From contig NZ_JACHIS010000001.1 of NCBI RefSeq assembly GCF_014203365.1, positions 5,084,001 to 5,148,000 on the forward strand: DNA of 64,000 nucleotides, given 5' to 3'. Origin of the DNA: Actinoalloteichus hymeniacidonis. GTDB lineage: Bacteria > Actinomycetota > Actinomycetes > Mycobacteriales > Pseudonocardiaceae. This document shows, one piece after another, positions 26,696-35,586 of the stretch; the stretch's first letter is position 1, and each line of letters begins with the position of its first letter. The notes beneath the pieces were generated by a model, which worked only from the letters and a program-made list of their open reading frames with translations, was not told where the DNA came from and searched no databases. Position numbers and translations under genes: made by a program.

Positions 26696-27933
26696 ACCGT
26701 CTCCTTCAGCAGCCGCTCGACGAAGAACTCGCTGAATCCGAACTCCGGCACGTTCTCCGGGCCCACCATGTTCAGTAGCCCGGTGACCTGGAAGGCGTCG
26801 TTCTCGGTCATCAGCCTGCGGGCCCGCCTGCGCCGTTCCACGGCGTGCGGACCGAATTCCACCTGCAGCTTCGTCATGATCTTGGCGCCGTAGTGCAGCC
26901 GGTCCATCCGCGCGTTGCGCTCCTTGATGAACGGCTCGAACGCCTCGGGCGACCAGTCGTCGCCGCCGGTCAACACCTCGCACACCATCCGCGCGTCCCG
27001 CAGGCTCGTGGAGAGTCCGGTGCCGAGGATGGTGTCGCTGGTGCCCGCCTCGTCGCCGATGAGCACCACGCCGTCGACCACCGGCTTCTGGTCGGTGATG
27101 CTGACCACCGACGGCCACACCACCAGCGGACCGGCCTGCTTGGCCGCCTGGACCGCCTTGCCGCCGTCGGGCAGCGCGGCGAGGTCGTAGGCGGACAGGA
27201 ACCGCTCGACCCGGTCGGCGCCCCGATACTTCTCCTGGTCGCCGGTCGCGAAGTTCAAATACAGCCGGGCGCGGCCGTATCCCTGGGGGAACACCATGAA
27301 CATGACGTCGCCCTCGGTGCCCATCGCCTGCACGTCCACCGGCCAGTCGTCCAGGCCCTCGACGAGCATCCCGGCGCCCCAGTGGTGCACCTCGGTGGTG
27401 GTGCTGACGCCGATCTGCCTGCCGACCGCGCAGGCCCGGCCGCTGGCGCCGAGCACCATGCGGGCCTTGACCTCGTGCTCGCCCTCGGCGGTCCGGTAGC
27501 GCACCGTGGGTTCGGGGCCCGCCGTAACCTCGATCTTGGACGCGCCCATCACCACCTCGGCGCCCAGACTCACGGCCTGCTCCGTCACGGCCTCGCAGAC
27601 CTTCCAGTGCGGGAAGGACTGCGGGCCGCCCACCTCGGGCAGGAACCGGGTCATGTCCACGGCCATCGCGTCGTCGGGGTGCACGACCTCGTCCCACTGC
27701 ACCCATTCACGGATCTCCCAGGCGCCGCCCGCCGCGAAGGCGTCGTCGACCCCGAGAAGCTGGGTCTCGCGGATTCCCCATGGTGCGAGCCATTCGCCGC
27801 GCACCAGGTCGGTGTAGGCCTTCTGCTTCTCCAGCATCAGGACCTTCAGACCGTGCGAGGCCAGGTTGCTCGCCGAGGACGATCCGGCGATACCGCCGCC
27901 GATCACGACCACGTCGACGTCGTCGTGGGTCAC
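26692..27933 (-). CDS. FAD-dependent oxidoreductase (UbiH/geranylgeranyl reductase-like)
   Basis: 413-residue flavoprotein. GGGIAGSSSASNL near residue 11 binds the ADP part of FAD, and LIGDEAGTSDTILGTG is the second FAD motif. The class includes monooxygenases, halogenases and prenyl reductases. The WxWxIP motif of tryptophan halogenases is not visible, so hydroxylation, epoxidation or reduction is more likely. GTG start coupled to the nitroreductase stop. It lies between a nitroreductase and an epoxide-hydrolase-like enzyme, hinting at a stepwise oxidation. Confidence 0.78.
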   Translation of the reverse strand: MTHDDVDVVVIGGGIAGSSSASNLASHGLKVLMLEKQKAYTDLVRGEWLAPWGIRETQLLGVDDAFAAGGAWEIREWVQWDEVVHPDDAMAVDMTRFLPEVGGPQSFPHWKVCEAVTEQAVSLGAEVVMGASKIEVTAGPEPTVRYRTAEGEHEVKARMVLGASGRACAVGRQIGVSTTTEVHHWGAGMLVEGLDDWPVDVQAMGTEGDVMFMVFPQGYGRARLYLNFATGDQEKYRGADRVERFLSAYDLAALPDGGKAVQAAKQAGPLVVWPSVVSITDQKPVVDGVVLIGDEAGTSDTILGTGLSTSLRDARMVCEVLTGGDDWSPEAFEPFIKERNARMDRLHYGAKIMTKLQVEFGPHAVERRRRARRLMTENDAFQVTGLLNMVGPENVPEFGFSEFFVERLLKETV

Positions 27934-28661
27934 TTTCCCCACCCCTCCCAGAAGGTGCGCTGCCCTGCGTCGACGCGCTGGGCCGGTCGAAAATTCGTGC
28001 CGAGCGTGTACGCGACGGGCACCATGCAGATCTGCGTCACCCCGGACGGGATACCGAGCAACTCCGCCGCCTGCCGAGCGAACGGCAGGTGCATGCAGGT
28101 GATCGTGCTGCCGAGTCCCCTGCTGCGTAGGGCGAGTTGCAGAGACCAGATCGCCGGGAAGATCGAGCCGTAGAAGGTGCTGGCCCGCAGTTGCCCCATC
28201 CGGACCTGGTGGGCCGGGTCGTCGGCGGGCTTGTGCGCGTTGAGGCGTTCCCACTCGGAGTCGATGGTGGCCGAGTCCGGTGGTTTGCCCACCACACAGG
28301 GCAGGATCAGCGCGGGCACCTTCGCGATGGCCTCCGGGAGCGCCGCCGCGGATTCCTCGTTCTTGCGGGCCTGCGGCGAATTGCGTCGCCTGCCGGACTT
28401 GGTGGAGATCTCCGCCTTGTGGAACTTCCAGGCCCGTCGGAACAATCCGGCGAGCGACTCCTTCATCTCCGGATCGGTGATCACCAGCCAACGCCAGTTC
28501 TGCGCGTTGTCGGCGGTCGGCGCCTGCACGGCCAGCCGGAGCGATTCCTCGATCAACTCCCGGGGCACCGGGGTCTCCAGGTCGAGCCTGCGCCGGACCG
28601 ACCGGGTGGTGCTCAGCAGTCGGTCGGTCTCGGCGAGGTCGAACGGAGCAGCCGAACTCAC
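27930..28661 (-). CDS. Nitroreductase-family FMN enzyme
   Basis: 243-residue nitroreductase-fold protein. The N-terminal TTRSVRRRLD and the QAPTADNAQNWRW block are typical FMN phosphate and ring contacts. In natural product pathways such enzymes act as dehydrogenases or reductases on bound intermediates as often as on nitro groups. It is coupled to the ketosynthase (GTGA) and to the FAD enzyme. The real substrate cannot be told from sequence. Confidence 0.8.
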   Translation of the reverse strand: MSSAAPFDLAETDRLLSTTRSVRRRLDLETPVPRELIEESLRLAVQAPTADNAQNWRWLVITDPEMKESLAGLFRRAWKFHKAEISTKSGRRRNSPQARKNEESAAALPEAIAKVPALILPCVVGKPPDSATIDSEWERLNAHKPADDPAHQVRMGQLRASTFYGSIFPAIWSLQLALRSRGLGSTITCMHLPFARQAAELLGIPSGVTQICMVPVAYTLGTNFRPAQRVDAGQRTFWEGWGK

Positions 28662-30958
28662 GGCTTCCCCAGCAGGATGGTGCCCCGAACCGATCCCGGT
28701 GCGGCGGTGAGCGCCAGGGCCGAGGTCACCGTGCCGACCATCTCGGGCTTGGTGACATAACGGTCCACGGCACCGAACCGGGGGCTGGTCAGTTCGGTCA
28801 GTGCGGGTGCGACTCCGTCGCGGACGGCCATGGCGGCCACCGCGAGGTTCATCGCGCCGGAGGCCGACTGGCAGTCGCCGGTGTGACCGATCGGGCTGGT
28901 GAGCAGCCCGCCGGGCACCGCGTCGAACAGCACGGCGGCCTCGTCGGCGTCGGCGCTGCCACCGACACCGGCCCCGACGACCAGGCCGACCTCGCCGGTG
29001 GCCAGTCCGTCGAGACTGCGCTTGATCATCTCGGTGTCGCTCTCGGCGCCATCGCCTGCGGCGTGCCGGGTTTCGAGGATCTCCGCGTAGGCCGTGCCGC
29101 CGCGAGCCTGACAGTGTTCGGCGGACTCCACCACGAAGGCCACCGCGCCGGAACCGGGAATCGGCGCCGCGTGGTCCTGGCCGTATGGGGTGGTGCCGGG
29201 GGCGTCGGGCGCGGGCCGGTCGGTCTCGTCGGCGGCCACCACCAGCACGACCTCGGCCTTACCGGCGCGGATCGTCTCGACCGCGCAGTCCAGGGCGATC
29301 GACGCCGAGGCGCCGCCGTTACAGATCGTGGTGGTCGGCCCGCGCAGGCCCAGGGTCTGGCAGACCGCGCCGCCGGTGGCGTTGAGCACCACGTTGGAGA
29401 AGCTCAACACCGAGGGCTTGTTCGGGTTCGCCGCGACGCTCTCGTCGAAACCGCCGGTGCTCTCCACCGAGCCCTGGGCGGTCGCGAACATCACGCCGAT
29501 GTCCTCCATGGCCGCCCTCGGCAACTTCAGCGCCGCGTCCTCCCAGGCCAGCCGGGAGGCGGCGATGGCAAGCCGCGACAGGTCGTTCATGTGCCGCCAC
29601 AGCGAACGCGGGGCGAAGGTGCGGCCGGTCAGCGAGGGAACCTCGCCGGGGGCCTGCCGCCCGTTGGCGATGGCCTCGGCGAGATCCGCGACGCCGATGC
29701 CCAGCCCGCTGACCGGGCCGATACCGCTGATGACGACCGACTTCTTCGGCAGCTCCTCGTACTCCCGCTCGCCACGCGGGGTGGTGAGCACGAGCGAGAC
29801 GTTGTTGCCGCCGAAGGCGTAGTTGTTGGACACCACCGTGTCGATCGGGAAGGACCGCGCGGCGTTGGGCACGAAGTCCAGCGGAATCGGACCCGATTCC
29901 GCGTTGTCGGCGGGCGCGGCCTGCTCGGCGGGCTCGTCGAAGCCGATGGTGGGCGGCGCCGTGCTGTTCTGCAACGCCAGCACGCTGGCCACCGCCTCCA
30001 CGGCACCCGCCGCGCCGAGCGTATGCCCCAGGAAGGATTTGATGCTGCTGGTCGGGACCGCACCGGCGCGCTCGCCGAAGACGGTCCGCATGACCTTGAT
30101 CTCCATCGAGTCATTGGCGGGCGTACCGGTGCCGTGACCCGACACGTAGCTGACGTCGTCGGCGGTCATGCCCGCATCGGCGAAGGCCCGCCGCATCGCG
30201 CTGACCCCGCCGCGACCGGTGGGGTCCGGCGCGGTCGCGTGGTAGGCGTCGGCCGAGAGCCCGTAGCCCGCGACCTCCGCCAACGGCGTGCCGCCCCGGG
30301 CCAACACCCGATCCAGCGGCTCCACCACCAGGAACGCGGCGCCCTCACCGAGGTTCAGGCCGTCCGAGGTGCTGTAGGGCCTGCACGGGTTGTTGCTCAG
30401 CGCCTGCAAGCCCGCGAATCCGGCGTAGGTGCCGAACAACAGCGGGTCGACGCCGCCCGCGAGCACGACGTCGGCCTCGCCGGTGAGGATCTTGTCCCTG
30501 GCCAGCCCGACCGCGTTGCCGCCCGCCGCGCAGGCGGTCGACACGAGGATGCGGGGGCCCAGCGCGCCGAGCTTGCCCGCGACGACGTCGCCGGTGCGGT
30601 GCATCGGCTGGTATCGGCCCTCGGCGTCAGGCGTGGCCTGACACTTGCCGAGGACGATGCCGAAGCGGTCCGACGCGACGTCGGTTTCCAGGCCTGCGCC
30701 CTGGACGGCCTGCCGCGCGGCGACCAGGGCCAGTTGAGCGGTCCGATCGAGGTCGGCATCGCCCTCCGGGAGTTGATCGGTGATCCACTCGGTGGGGACC
30801 TGCCCGGCGAACCGGGCGTCGAAAGCGGCGTAGGCCCCATCGGAGATCGGCGTGATGCCGCTCTCCCCGGAGGTCAGCCGCGCCCAGAATTCGACCGGAT
30901 CACGGCCGATGGCACAAATGACACCGAGTCCGGTGATGACGACTGGTCGCAGCGCCAT
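28658..30958 (-). CDS. Fused ketosynthase/chain-length-factor-like protein
   Basis: 766-residue protein with two beta-ketoacyl synthase halves. The first half has a full triad: Cys143 in STACAAGG, His275 in HGTGTP, His312 in FLGHTLG. The second half keeps a cysteine (Cys546, ICNGGAS) and GHT (His692) but has VGAGVGG where HGTGT should be, so it should not condense and resembles a chain length factor. In type II systems KS and CLF are normally separate genes; here they form one chain. It carries out Claisen elongation on the ACP. Excellent AGGAGGA ribosome binding site before the ATG. Confidence 0.88.
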   Translation of the reverse strand: MALRPVVITGLGVICAIGRDPVEFWARLTSGESGITPISDGAYAAFDARFAGQVPTEWITDQLPEGDADLDRTAQLALVAARQAVQGAGLETDVASDRFGIVLGKCQATPDAEGRYQPMHRTGDVVAGKLGALGPRILVSTACAAGGNAVGLARDKILTGEADVVLAGGVDPLLFGTYAGFAGLQALSNNPCRPYSTSDGLNLGEGAAFLVVEPLDRVLARGGTPLAEVAGYGLSADAYHATAPDPTGRGGVSAMRRAFADAGMTADDVSYVSGHGTGTPANDSMEIKVMRTVFGERAGAVPTSSIKSFLGHTLGAAGAVEAVASVLALQNSTAPPTIGFDEPAEQAAPADNAESGPIPLDFVPNAARSFPIDTVVSNNYAFGGNNVSLVLTTPRGEREYEELPKKSVVISGIGPVSGLGIGVADLAEAIANGRQAPGEVPSLTGRTFAPRSLWRHMNDLSRLAIAASRLAWEDAALKLPRAAMEDIGVMFATAQGSVESTGGFDESVAANPNKPSVLSFSNVVLNATGGAVCQTLGLRGPTTTICNGGASASIALDCAVETIRAGKAEVVLVVAADETDRPAPDAPGTTPYGQDHAAPIPGSGAVAFVVESAEHCQARGGTAYAEILETRHAAGDGAESDTEMIKRSLDGLATGEVGLVVGAGVGGSADADEAAVLFDAVPGGLLTSPIGHTGDCQSASGAMNLAVAAMAVRDGVAPALTELTSPRFGAVDRYVTKPEMVGTVTSALALTAAPGSVRGTILLGKP

Positions 30959-30985
30959 GCTCGTTCCTCCTAGACGATCAAGCGA

Positions 30986-32050
30986 TCAGACGATCGGGAT
31001 GCTCCAGCTCTTGGGCGAGACATACGGGCTGGTCAGCGTCTCGATGTCCGCGTCGCCAGCCGTGAGGTTCAGCCCGGCGGCCGCGAGGTCGGAGTCGACC
31101 CTGGCCAGCCCCAGCGCGGCACCGAGGCCGACGCTGTACACGGCGTGCACGACCTCGCCGATGTCCTGTCCGCCCGCCGACACGCGGGTGCCCTTGGCCG
31201 GAACGGCCTCGCCGCCACGGAAACCGATGGTGCGGGGGCCGCTCTGCTCGGCGAAGGCCGCGAGTACCGCGTCCCGTCCGACGAAGGACTCCTTGGTGAT
31301 GTCCACCAGCCAGCCCGCGCCGACCTCCAGGACACCGGTGCCCTCGGGCGCCTCGTGGCGGACCACCGGCTGGCGGACCTCCAGCATCGCCAGCTCCAGC
31401 ACCTCCTGACCGGCGGGCACGGCGTGCTCGCAGGCCTGGGTCCACAGCTTCTTGGCGACCTCGTGCGCGGCGATCACCTTGTAGCCGTACTCGCCGCTGG
31501 AACCGGTGCGGCCGAACAGGATGTCGGAGCCGTCCCACTGGGTGTCGACGACGCTGTCCAGCGGCAGGGCGGCGAGTTCGCTGTCGATCAGCCTGCCGAT
31601 GACGCCCCAGGAGTACGGGCCCTCGACGGCGATGACGGTCAGCTCGTCGGAGCGGTCGACGATCTCGACCTCATCGGAGTTCTGCGAGGCCAGGTACTCC
31701 AGCAGCCGGGTGCCCGCGCCGCAGGAGCTCTCCAGGATGGCGCCGTCCTCGCGGCCCCACACCACGACCGAGTCGACGATCGCACCGGCGTCGTCGAGGA
31801 TCAGGCTGGTGGTGGAGCGCTCCGAGGTCAGGTACTCGACGTCGCGGGCCAGCACGCGCTGCAGGAAGTCGCCCGAGGCGGAGCCACGCACCTGGATGAG
31901 CCGCGAACCACCGAGGTCCAGCACGGCGGCGCGGCCACGGATCGCCTCGTACTCGGCCTCGGTGGTGGAGTAGCGCAGCGGGACGGAGGCCTCCAGCACC
32001 TGGCCGTAGACGGTTCCCTCAGGATGAACCGGGGTGAGTGCGGATTCCAT
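30986..32050 (-). CDS. GcvT/YgfZ-like folate-binding family protein
   Basis: 354-residue protein of the aminomethyltransferase family. GSASGDFLQRVLARDVEYL, the GAIVDSVVV strand, GRTGSSGEYGY and the C-terminal barrel are all recognisable. In glycine cleavage T-protein the GAIVDS position reads I-D-D; here the second acid is Ser, so classical T-protein chemistry is doubtful. Related enzymes demethylate aromatic ethers with tetrahydrofolate. Its place between the dehydratase and the ketosynthase is unexpected. It starts three bases after the dehydratase stop with a GAAAGG site. Confidence 0.8.
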   Translation of the reverse strand: MESALTPVHPEGTVYGQVLEASVPLRYSTTEAEYEAIRGRAAVLDLGGSRLIQVRGSASGDFLQRVLARDVEYLTSERSTTSLILDDAGAIVDSVVVWGREDGAILESSCGAGTRLLEYLASQNSDEVEIVDRSDELTVIAVEGPYSWGVIGRLIDSELAALPLDSVVDTQWDGSDILFGRTGSSGEYGYKVIAAHEVAKKLWTQACEHAVPAGQEVLELAMLEVRQPVVRHEAPEGTGVLEVGAGWLVDITKESFVGRDAVLAAFAEQSGPRTIGFRGGEAVPAKGTRVSAGGQDIGEVVHAVYSVGLGAALGLARVDSDLAAAGLNLTAGDADIETLTSPYVSPKSWSIPIV

Positions 32051-32053
32051 TCG

Positions 32054-32578
32054 TCACACCTTTCTCAACGTGTTGTTCGCACCGGGATCGGTGATCGTGA
32101 TGACGCCCTCGGCGGCGACCTGGTCGTCCGTCCGGGCCACGACGCGGTATTCGCCGACGCCGCGTGCGCCTGCGGTCCGCACGGCGGAGAGCACGATCCG
32201 GTCGCCCGGCACGATCCGCTTCTTGAAGCGCATCGACCGGACTCCGGTGAGGTAACTGATCTTCCCGGCGCCTGCCAGCGAGAAGACCACGCCTGCGAGC
32301 TGGGCCATCGCCTCGATGACGACGATGCCGGGCAGGATGGCCTCGTCCGGAAAATGTCCCTGGAACCAGAACTCGGTTCCCGCGACGTTCTTGATCGCCA
32401 CGCCCTCGACGCCGGGCTCGACCTTCTCGATCCGATCCAGCAGCAGCATCGGCCAGCGATGCGGGATCAGTTCCTTGATGTCGTCGTTGCTGAGATTGGT
32501 CAGCGTCTTGGGCTTCTCGGGCGCCGCTTCGGTGCTCGCTTCCGGGGTCACGCCCGGAGTCGCGTCGGTACTGGTCAT
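32054..32578 (-). CDS. FabZ-type 3-hydroxyacyl-ACP dehydratase
   Basis: 174-residue single hot-dog protein. The motif GHFPDEAILPG (His75) and EAMAQLAG (Glu89) are the catalytic pair. An N-terminal extension of about 25 residues is Ala/Pro/Thr-rich. It dehydrates the 3-hydroxyacyl-ACP made by the ketoreductase, giving an enoyl chain. No enoyl reductase is encoded in the operon, so a polyene is the expected output. The start overlaps the ACP stop (ATGA). Confidence 0.88.
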   Translation of the reverse strand: MTSTDATPGVTPEASTEAAPEKPKTLTNLSNDDIKELIPHRWPMLLLDRIEKVEPGVEGVAIKNVAGTEFWFQGHFPDEAILPGIVVIEAMAQLAGVVFSLAGAGKISYLTGVRSMRFKKRIVPGDRIVLSAVRTAGARGVGEYRVVARTDDQVAAEGVITITDPGANNTLRKV

Positions 32579-32877
32579 GCCACGGCTGCCGGTGCCGTCC
32601 GCAGCGCTGGGTTCACGGAGTCGGCGAGCCGCGAGACCGAGCCGAACACCGACATGTCGCTGTCGTAGAGGGCCACGCCGAACTCGGCCTCGATGGCGAC
32701 GTAGAGCTCCAGCACGTCCAGGCTGTCCAGTTCGAGGCCCCGACCGAACAGCGGCTGGTCGTCGCTGATCCACTCGGGCTCGATCGGCAGGTCCAGCCGC
32801 GACACGATCATCTTCTTGATCTGGGCACAGGTCTGCTTCCGCACGTCTGCACGCGCCCGCAACTCGTCGATGGTCAT
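32575..32877 (-). CDS. Acyl carrier protein
   Basis: 100-residue ACP. The phosphopantetheine serine is Ser52 in ELDSLDVLEL, followed by the usual acidic helix II. It carries the growing chain between the KS, KR and DH encoded beside it and should be modified by the AcpS-like enzyme at 22275. AAGGAG ribosome binding site before ATG 32877. The stop overlaps the dehydratase start. Confidence 0.92.
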   Translation of the reverse strand: MTIDELRARADVRKQTCAQIKKMIVSRLDLPIEPEWISDDQPLFGRGLELDSLDVLELYVAIEAEFGVALYDSDMSVFGSVSRLADSVNPALRTAPAAVA

Positions 32878-32912
32878 CTTCTCTCCTTGCCGGTCGTTTC
32901 GGATGACGCTTC

Positions 32913-33662
32913 TCAGCCGAGCCCGCCGCCGTTGGCGACGAGCACCGCCCCGGTGACGTAAGAGGCGTTCTCGGAGGCCAGGAAGCTGACGAGTCGAGCG
33001 ATCTCGTCCGGACGTCCCATCCGGCCGAGTCGGATTCGGGATTCGTACTGCTTCCGGATGGGTCCGGAGAGCGCACGGGTCATATCGGTGGCGACGAAAC
33101 CGGGCGCGACCACATTGGCCCGCACACCGTGCGGGGCGGCCTCGTAGGCCAGGGCCTTGGTGAAGGAGATGATCGCCCCCTTCGACGCCACATAGTTCGT
33201 CTGTCCGGGGAACCCGCCGTCCAGGCCGCTGGAGGAGGACAGCGTCACGATCGCGCCGCTGCGCTGGTGCTGCATGATCCGCAGCCCCTCGCGGCACACC
33301 AGGAAGGTGCCGGTGACGTTGACGTCCATCGGTTCGCGGAACTGCGCGAGGCTCATCGCGACCAGGTGCCGGTCGCGGGTGATCCCGGCGCTGGTCACCA
33401 AGACGTCCAGCCTGCCGTACTCCGAGCGGACGGTCTGGAACATCTCCCGGACCGCGGCCTCGTCGGTCACGTCGGCGCAGATCGCGGTGGCCTTGCCGCC
33501 CGCCTCCTCGATCTCGGCGACGGCTTCCTTCGCGTCGCTCTCGGACCGGGCGTAGTTCACCAGGACGTGGGCGCCCTCTCTTGCCAGGTCGAGTGCGGCG
33601 GCGCGGCCGATCCCGCGGGAACCACCGGTCACCAGGGCTACCGAGCCTTCGGGGAAAAGCAT
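32913..33662 (-). CDS. FabG-type 3-ketoacyl-ACP reductase
   Basis: 249-residue short-chain dehydrogenase. TGGSRGIG (residues 12-19) binds NADPH, and the active site is Ser in LSSSSG with Tyr157 and Lys161 (NYVASKG). It reduces the 3-ketoacyl-ACP from the ketosynthase. It is the first gene of the minus-strand operon. ATG 33662 with a GGAG site is preferred over the ATG at 33698, which adds twelve unrelated residues. Confidence 0.9.
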   Translation of the reverse strand: MLFPEGSVALVTGGSRGIGRAAALDLAREGAHVLVNYARSESDAKEAVAEIEEAGGKATAICADVTDEAAVREMFQTVRSEYGRLDVLVTSAGITRDRHLVAMSLAQFREPMDVNVTGTFLVCREGLRIMQHQRSGAIVTLSSSSGLDGGFPGQTNYVASKGAIISFTKALAYEAAPHGVRANVVAPGFVATDMTRALSGPIRKQYESRIRLGRMGRPDEIARLVSFLASENASYVTGAVLVANGGGLG

Positions 33663-33850
33663 CCTCGTCTCCAGCCGTCGGCGGTTGCTCACACACACGC
33701 GGCAGGCGGGTCAGCGTCGAGCCACGCCTACTCGTTCGTCGATGTGAGGCACCGCACCGGATTCGCCCCGAATGCGCCTGGCGGGTGTCGGTCCGGTTGT
33801 CTCACCGGGATATGACACCGTCTACCAGCGCATTCGCGGGCACGTCGTTC

Positions 33851-33876
33851 TCAAGCGTCATGTCCGCCTCGCTTGA
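33851..33876. promoter_or_regulatory. Inverted repeat TCAAGCG-N12-CGCTTGA in divergent promoter
   Basis: Perfect 7-base arms separated by 12 bases, in the 305-bp space between the polyketide operon (start 33662, minus) and the FAD monooxygenase (start 33968, plus). It is a candidate operator or activator site for coordinated control of both. Nothing else recognisable lies in this gap. Confidence 0.45.
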
Positions 33877-33967
33877 ATCCGAACCGTAGTGCGGCCCGCT
33901 ATCACGGCTTTCTCGTTTCGATACTCGGTGATTGACCAGCCCCGACAACGGGGAGATCCTCTGTGCC

Positions 33968-35581
33968 ATGACAGCGAACGAGGTCGAGGTCCTGATCATC
34001 GGCGGTGGGCCGGTCGGCCTTGCCACCTCGATCGAACTCTCCCGGCACGGGGTCTCCTCGTTGCTCGTCGAGAAACATCCGAGCACCTCGATCTTCCCCA
34101 AGGCGAGGCTCGTGACCACCAGGACGATGGAGATCATCCGATCCTGGGGCGTGCAGGCCGCCGTGGAGGAAGCCGGGTTACCCCGAGGGGACAGCCTCGC
34201 GCTGGGCATCGGCCCGACCTTGACCTCGCCCGATTTCCGCCGCGAGGTCGCGCGGATCCACGAGGATGCGCCGCAGAGCCCCACCTACAACTACATCTGC
34301 GCGCAGGACAACTTCGAGGTCATCCTCCGTGACCTCGCCGAATCGCTGCCCGCAGGCGCGGTCCGCTTCGGCACCCGGATGTCGGAGTTGACCGTCGACG
34401 AGGACGGCGTCACCGCCACGATCTCCTCCGAAGAAGGCGAAAAGCAGGTCCGCGCCCGCTATGTGGTGGCCGCCGACGGCAGCCGCAGCGGGGTCCGCGA
34501 ATCCCTCGGTGTGGCCGTGGAGGGTCCGCCGCCGTTGAGCTACATGGTGAGCGTCCTGTTCGACGCCGACCTCGGAACGCTGTTGCAAGATCGTCTCGGC
34601 GCGTTGTACTTCGTCTACGGCGAGGTCTATTGCGCGGTGGAGTCGGTGGACAACAAGCGGCGGTGGACGTTGCAGACCGGCTACGAACCCGACGAGGGCG
34701 AGAGCGCCGACGACTTCACCCACGAGCGCTGCATCGAACTGGTGCGGGCGGCGGTGGGCGTCGCCGATCTGGACGTGCGGATCGTCGGCAGGATGCCGTG
34801 GATCCAACAGGCCGTGGTCGCCGAGGACTTCCGCAAGGGGCGGGTGTTCCTGGTCGGCGACGCCGCGCACGTCGCCACCCCGCAGGGCGGGTTCGGGATG
34901 AACTGCGGCATCCACGACGCGCACAACCTGGCGTGGAAACTCGCCGCCGTCCTCCGGGGAACGGCAGCCGACGCCCTGCTGGACACCTACACCACCGAAC
35001 GCCGCCCGATCGCCGATTGGACCGTGCAGGAGAGCCTGCGCAACGCGCTGATCACCATCGACATGATGGAGGATCGCCTGACCATGCAGGAGGCGGGCGA
35101 TGTCCAGGCGCACCGAAGACGCGCGGAAGGGTTGGTGCTGGGCTTCCACTACGACTCCCCCGCGATCACCGCCGACGGAACGCAGGCGCCCGCGCCGGAA
35201 GACCCCTACGAGATCTACCTGCCCACCGCACGCCCCGGCCACCGCGCGCCGCACGTGTGGTTGTCGCAGCAGGGAACCCAGGTCTCGACGCTGGATCTCC
35301 TCGGCACGACACTCACCCTGATGACCCCGGCAGGCAACGGTTGGGACACTGCCGCCGTTCAGGCCGCCGACCGCCTCGGCGTCACCCTGAACATCGTGCA
35401 GATCTCCCCGGACAACCCCGAATTCCCGACCTCCCCCACCTGGGCCACCGAGTACGGCCTGACCGAATCCGGCGCGGTCCTCATCCGCCCGGACGGCCAC
35501 GTCGCCTGGCGCTGCGCCGCCGGAATCCCGTCGGCCGACGAACTCGTCAAGGTCGTTGACACGGTGCTTTGTCGGGGGTGA
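33968..35581 (+). CDS. Class A FAD monooxygenase (aromatic hydroxylase type)
   Basis: 537-residue flavoprotein hydroxylase. GGGPVGLATSIELSRHG (FAD, N-terminal), YVVAADGSRSGVR (the DG motif) and VFLVGDAAHVATPQGGFG (second FAD motif) are all present, followed by a thioredoxin-like C-terminal domain. These enzymes hydroxylate phenolic or quinone rings in polyketide pathways. Codon TTA at 34178-34180 suggests bldA control. Divergent from the operon. The ATG at 33968 is preferred; an upstream start at 33932 adds twelve residues. The CRISPR remnant begins directly after the stop. Confidence 0.87.
   Translation: MTANEVEVLIIGGGPVGLATSIELSRHGVSSLLVEKHPSTSIFPKARLVTTRTMEIIRSWGVQAAVEEAGLPRGDSLALGIGPTLTSPDFRREVARIHEDAPQSPTYNYICAQDNFEVILRDLAESLPAGAVRFGTRMSELTVDEDGVTATISSEEGEKQVRARYVVAADGSRSGVRESLGVAVEGPPPLSYMVSVLFDADLGTLLQDRLGALYFVYGEVYCAVESVDNKRRWTLQTGYEPDEGESADDFTHERCIELVRAAVGVADLDVRIVGRMPWIQQAVVAEDFRKGRVFLVGDAAHVATPQGGFGMNCGIHDAHNLAWKLAAVLRGTAADALLDTYTTERRPIADWTVQESLRNALITIDMMEDRLTMQEAGDVQAHRRRAEGLVLGFHYDSPAITADGTQAPAPEDPYEIYLPTARPGHRAPHVWLSQQGTQVSTLDLLGTTLTLMTPAGNGWDTAAVQAADRLGVTLNIVQISPDNPEFPTSPTWATEYGLTESGAVLIRPDGHVAWRCAAGIPSADELVKVVDTVLCRG
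34178..34180 (+). promoter_or_regulatory. TTA codon in FAD monooxygenase
   Basis: In-frame TTA (within AGLPRGDS of the protein). Together with the TTA in the LuxR regulator it suggests bldA-dependent timing of this cluster. Confidence 0.5.
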
Positions 35582-35586
35582 GGTGA

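Noticed and set aside
26692-27933. FAD enzyme as a tryptophan-type halogenase
   Set aside because: The overall FAD fold is similar, but the WxWxIP motif of flavin-dependent halogenases is not seen.
29700-30958. Reading the KS-CLF protein as an enediyne-type or modular type I PKS
   Set aside because: There is no AT, KR or DH domain in the same chain; those functions are separate genes, so it is a type II style system.
28883-30973. 696-codon plus-strand open frame opposite the KS-CLF gene
   Set aside because: High-GC shadow frame: low-complexity translation rich in Gly, Arg and His, no known motif, no ribosome binding site, and fully antisense to a clear KS-CLF gene.
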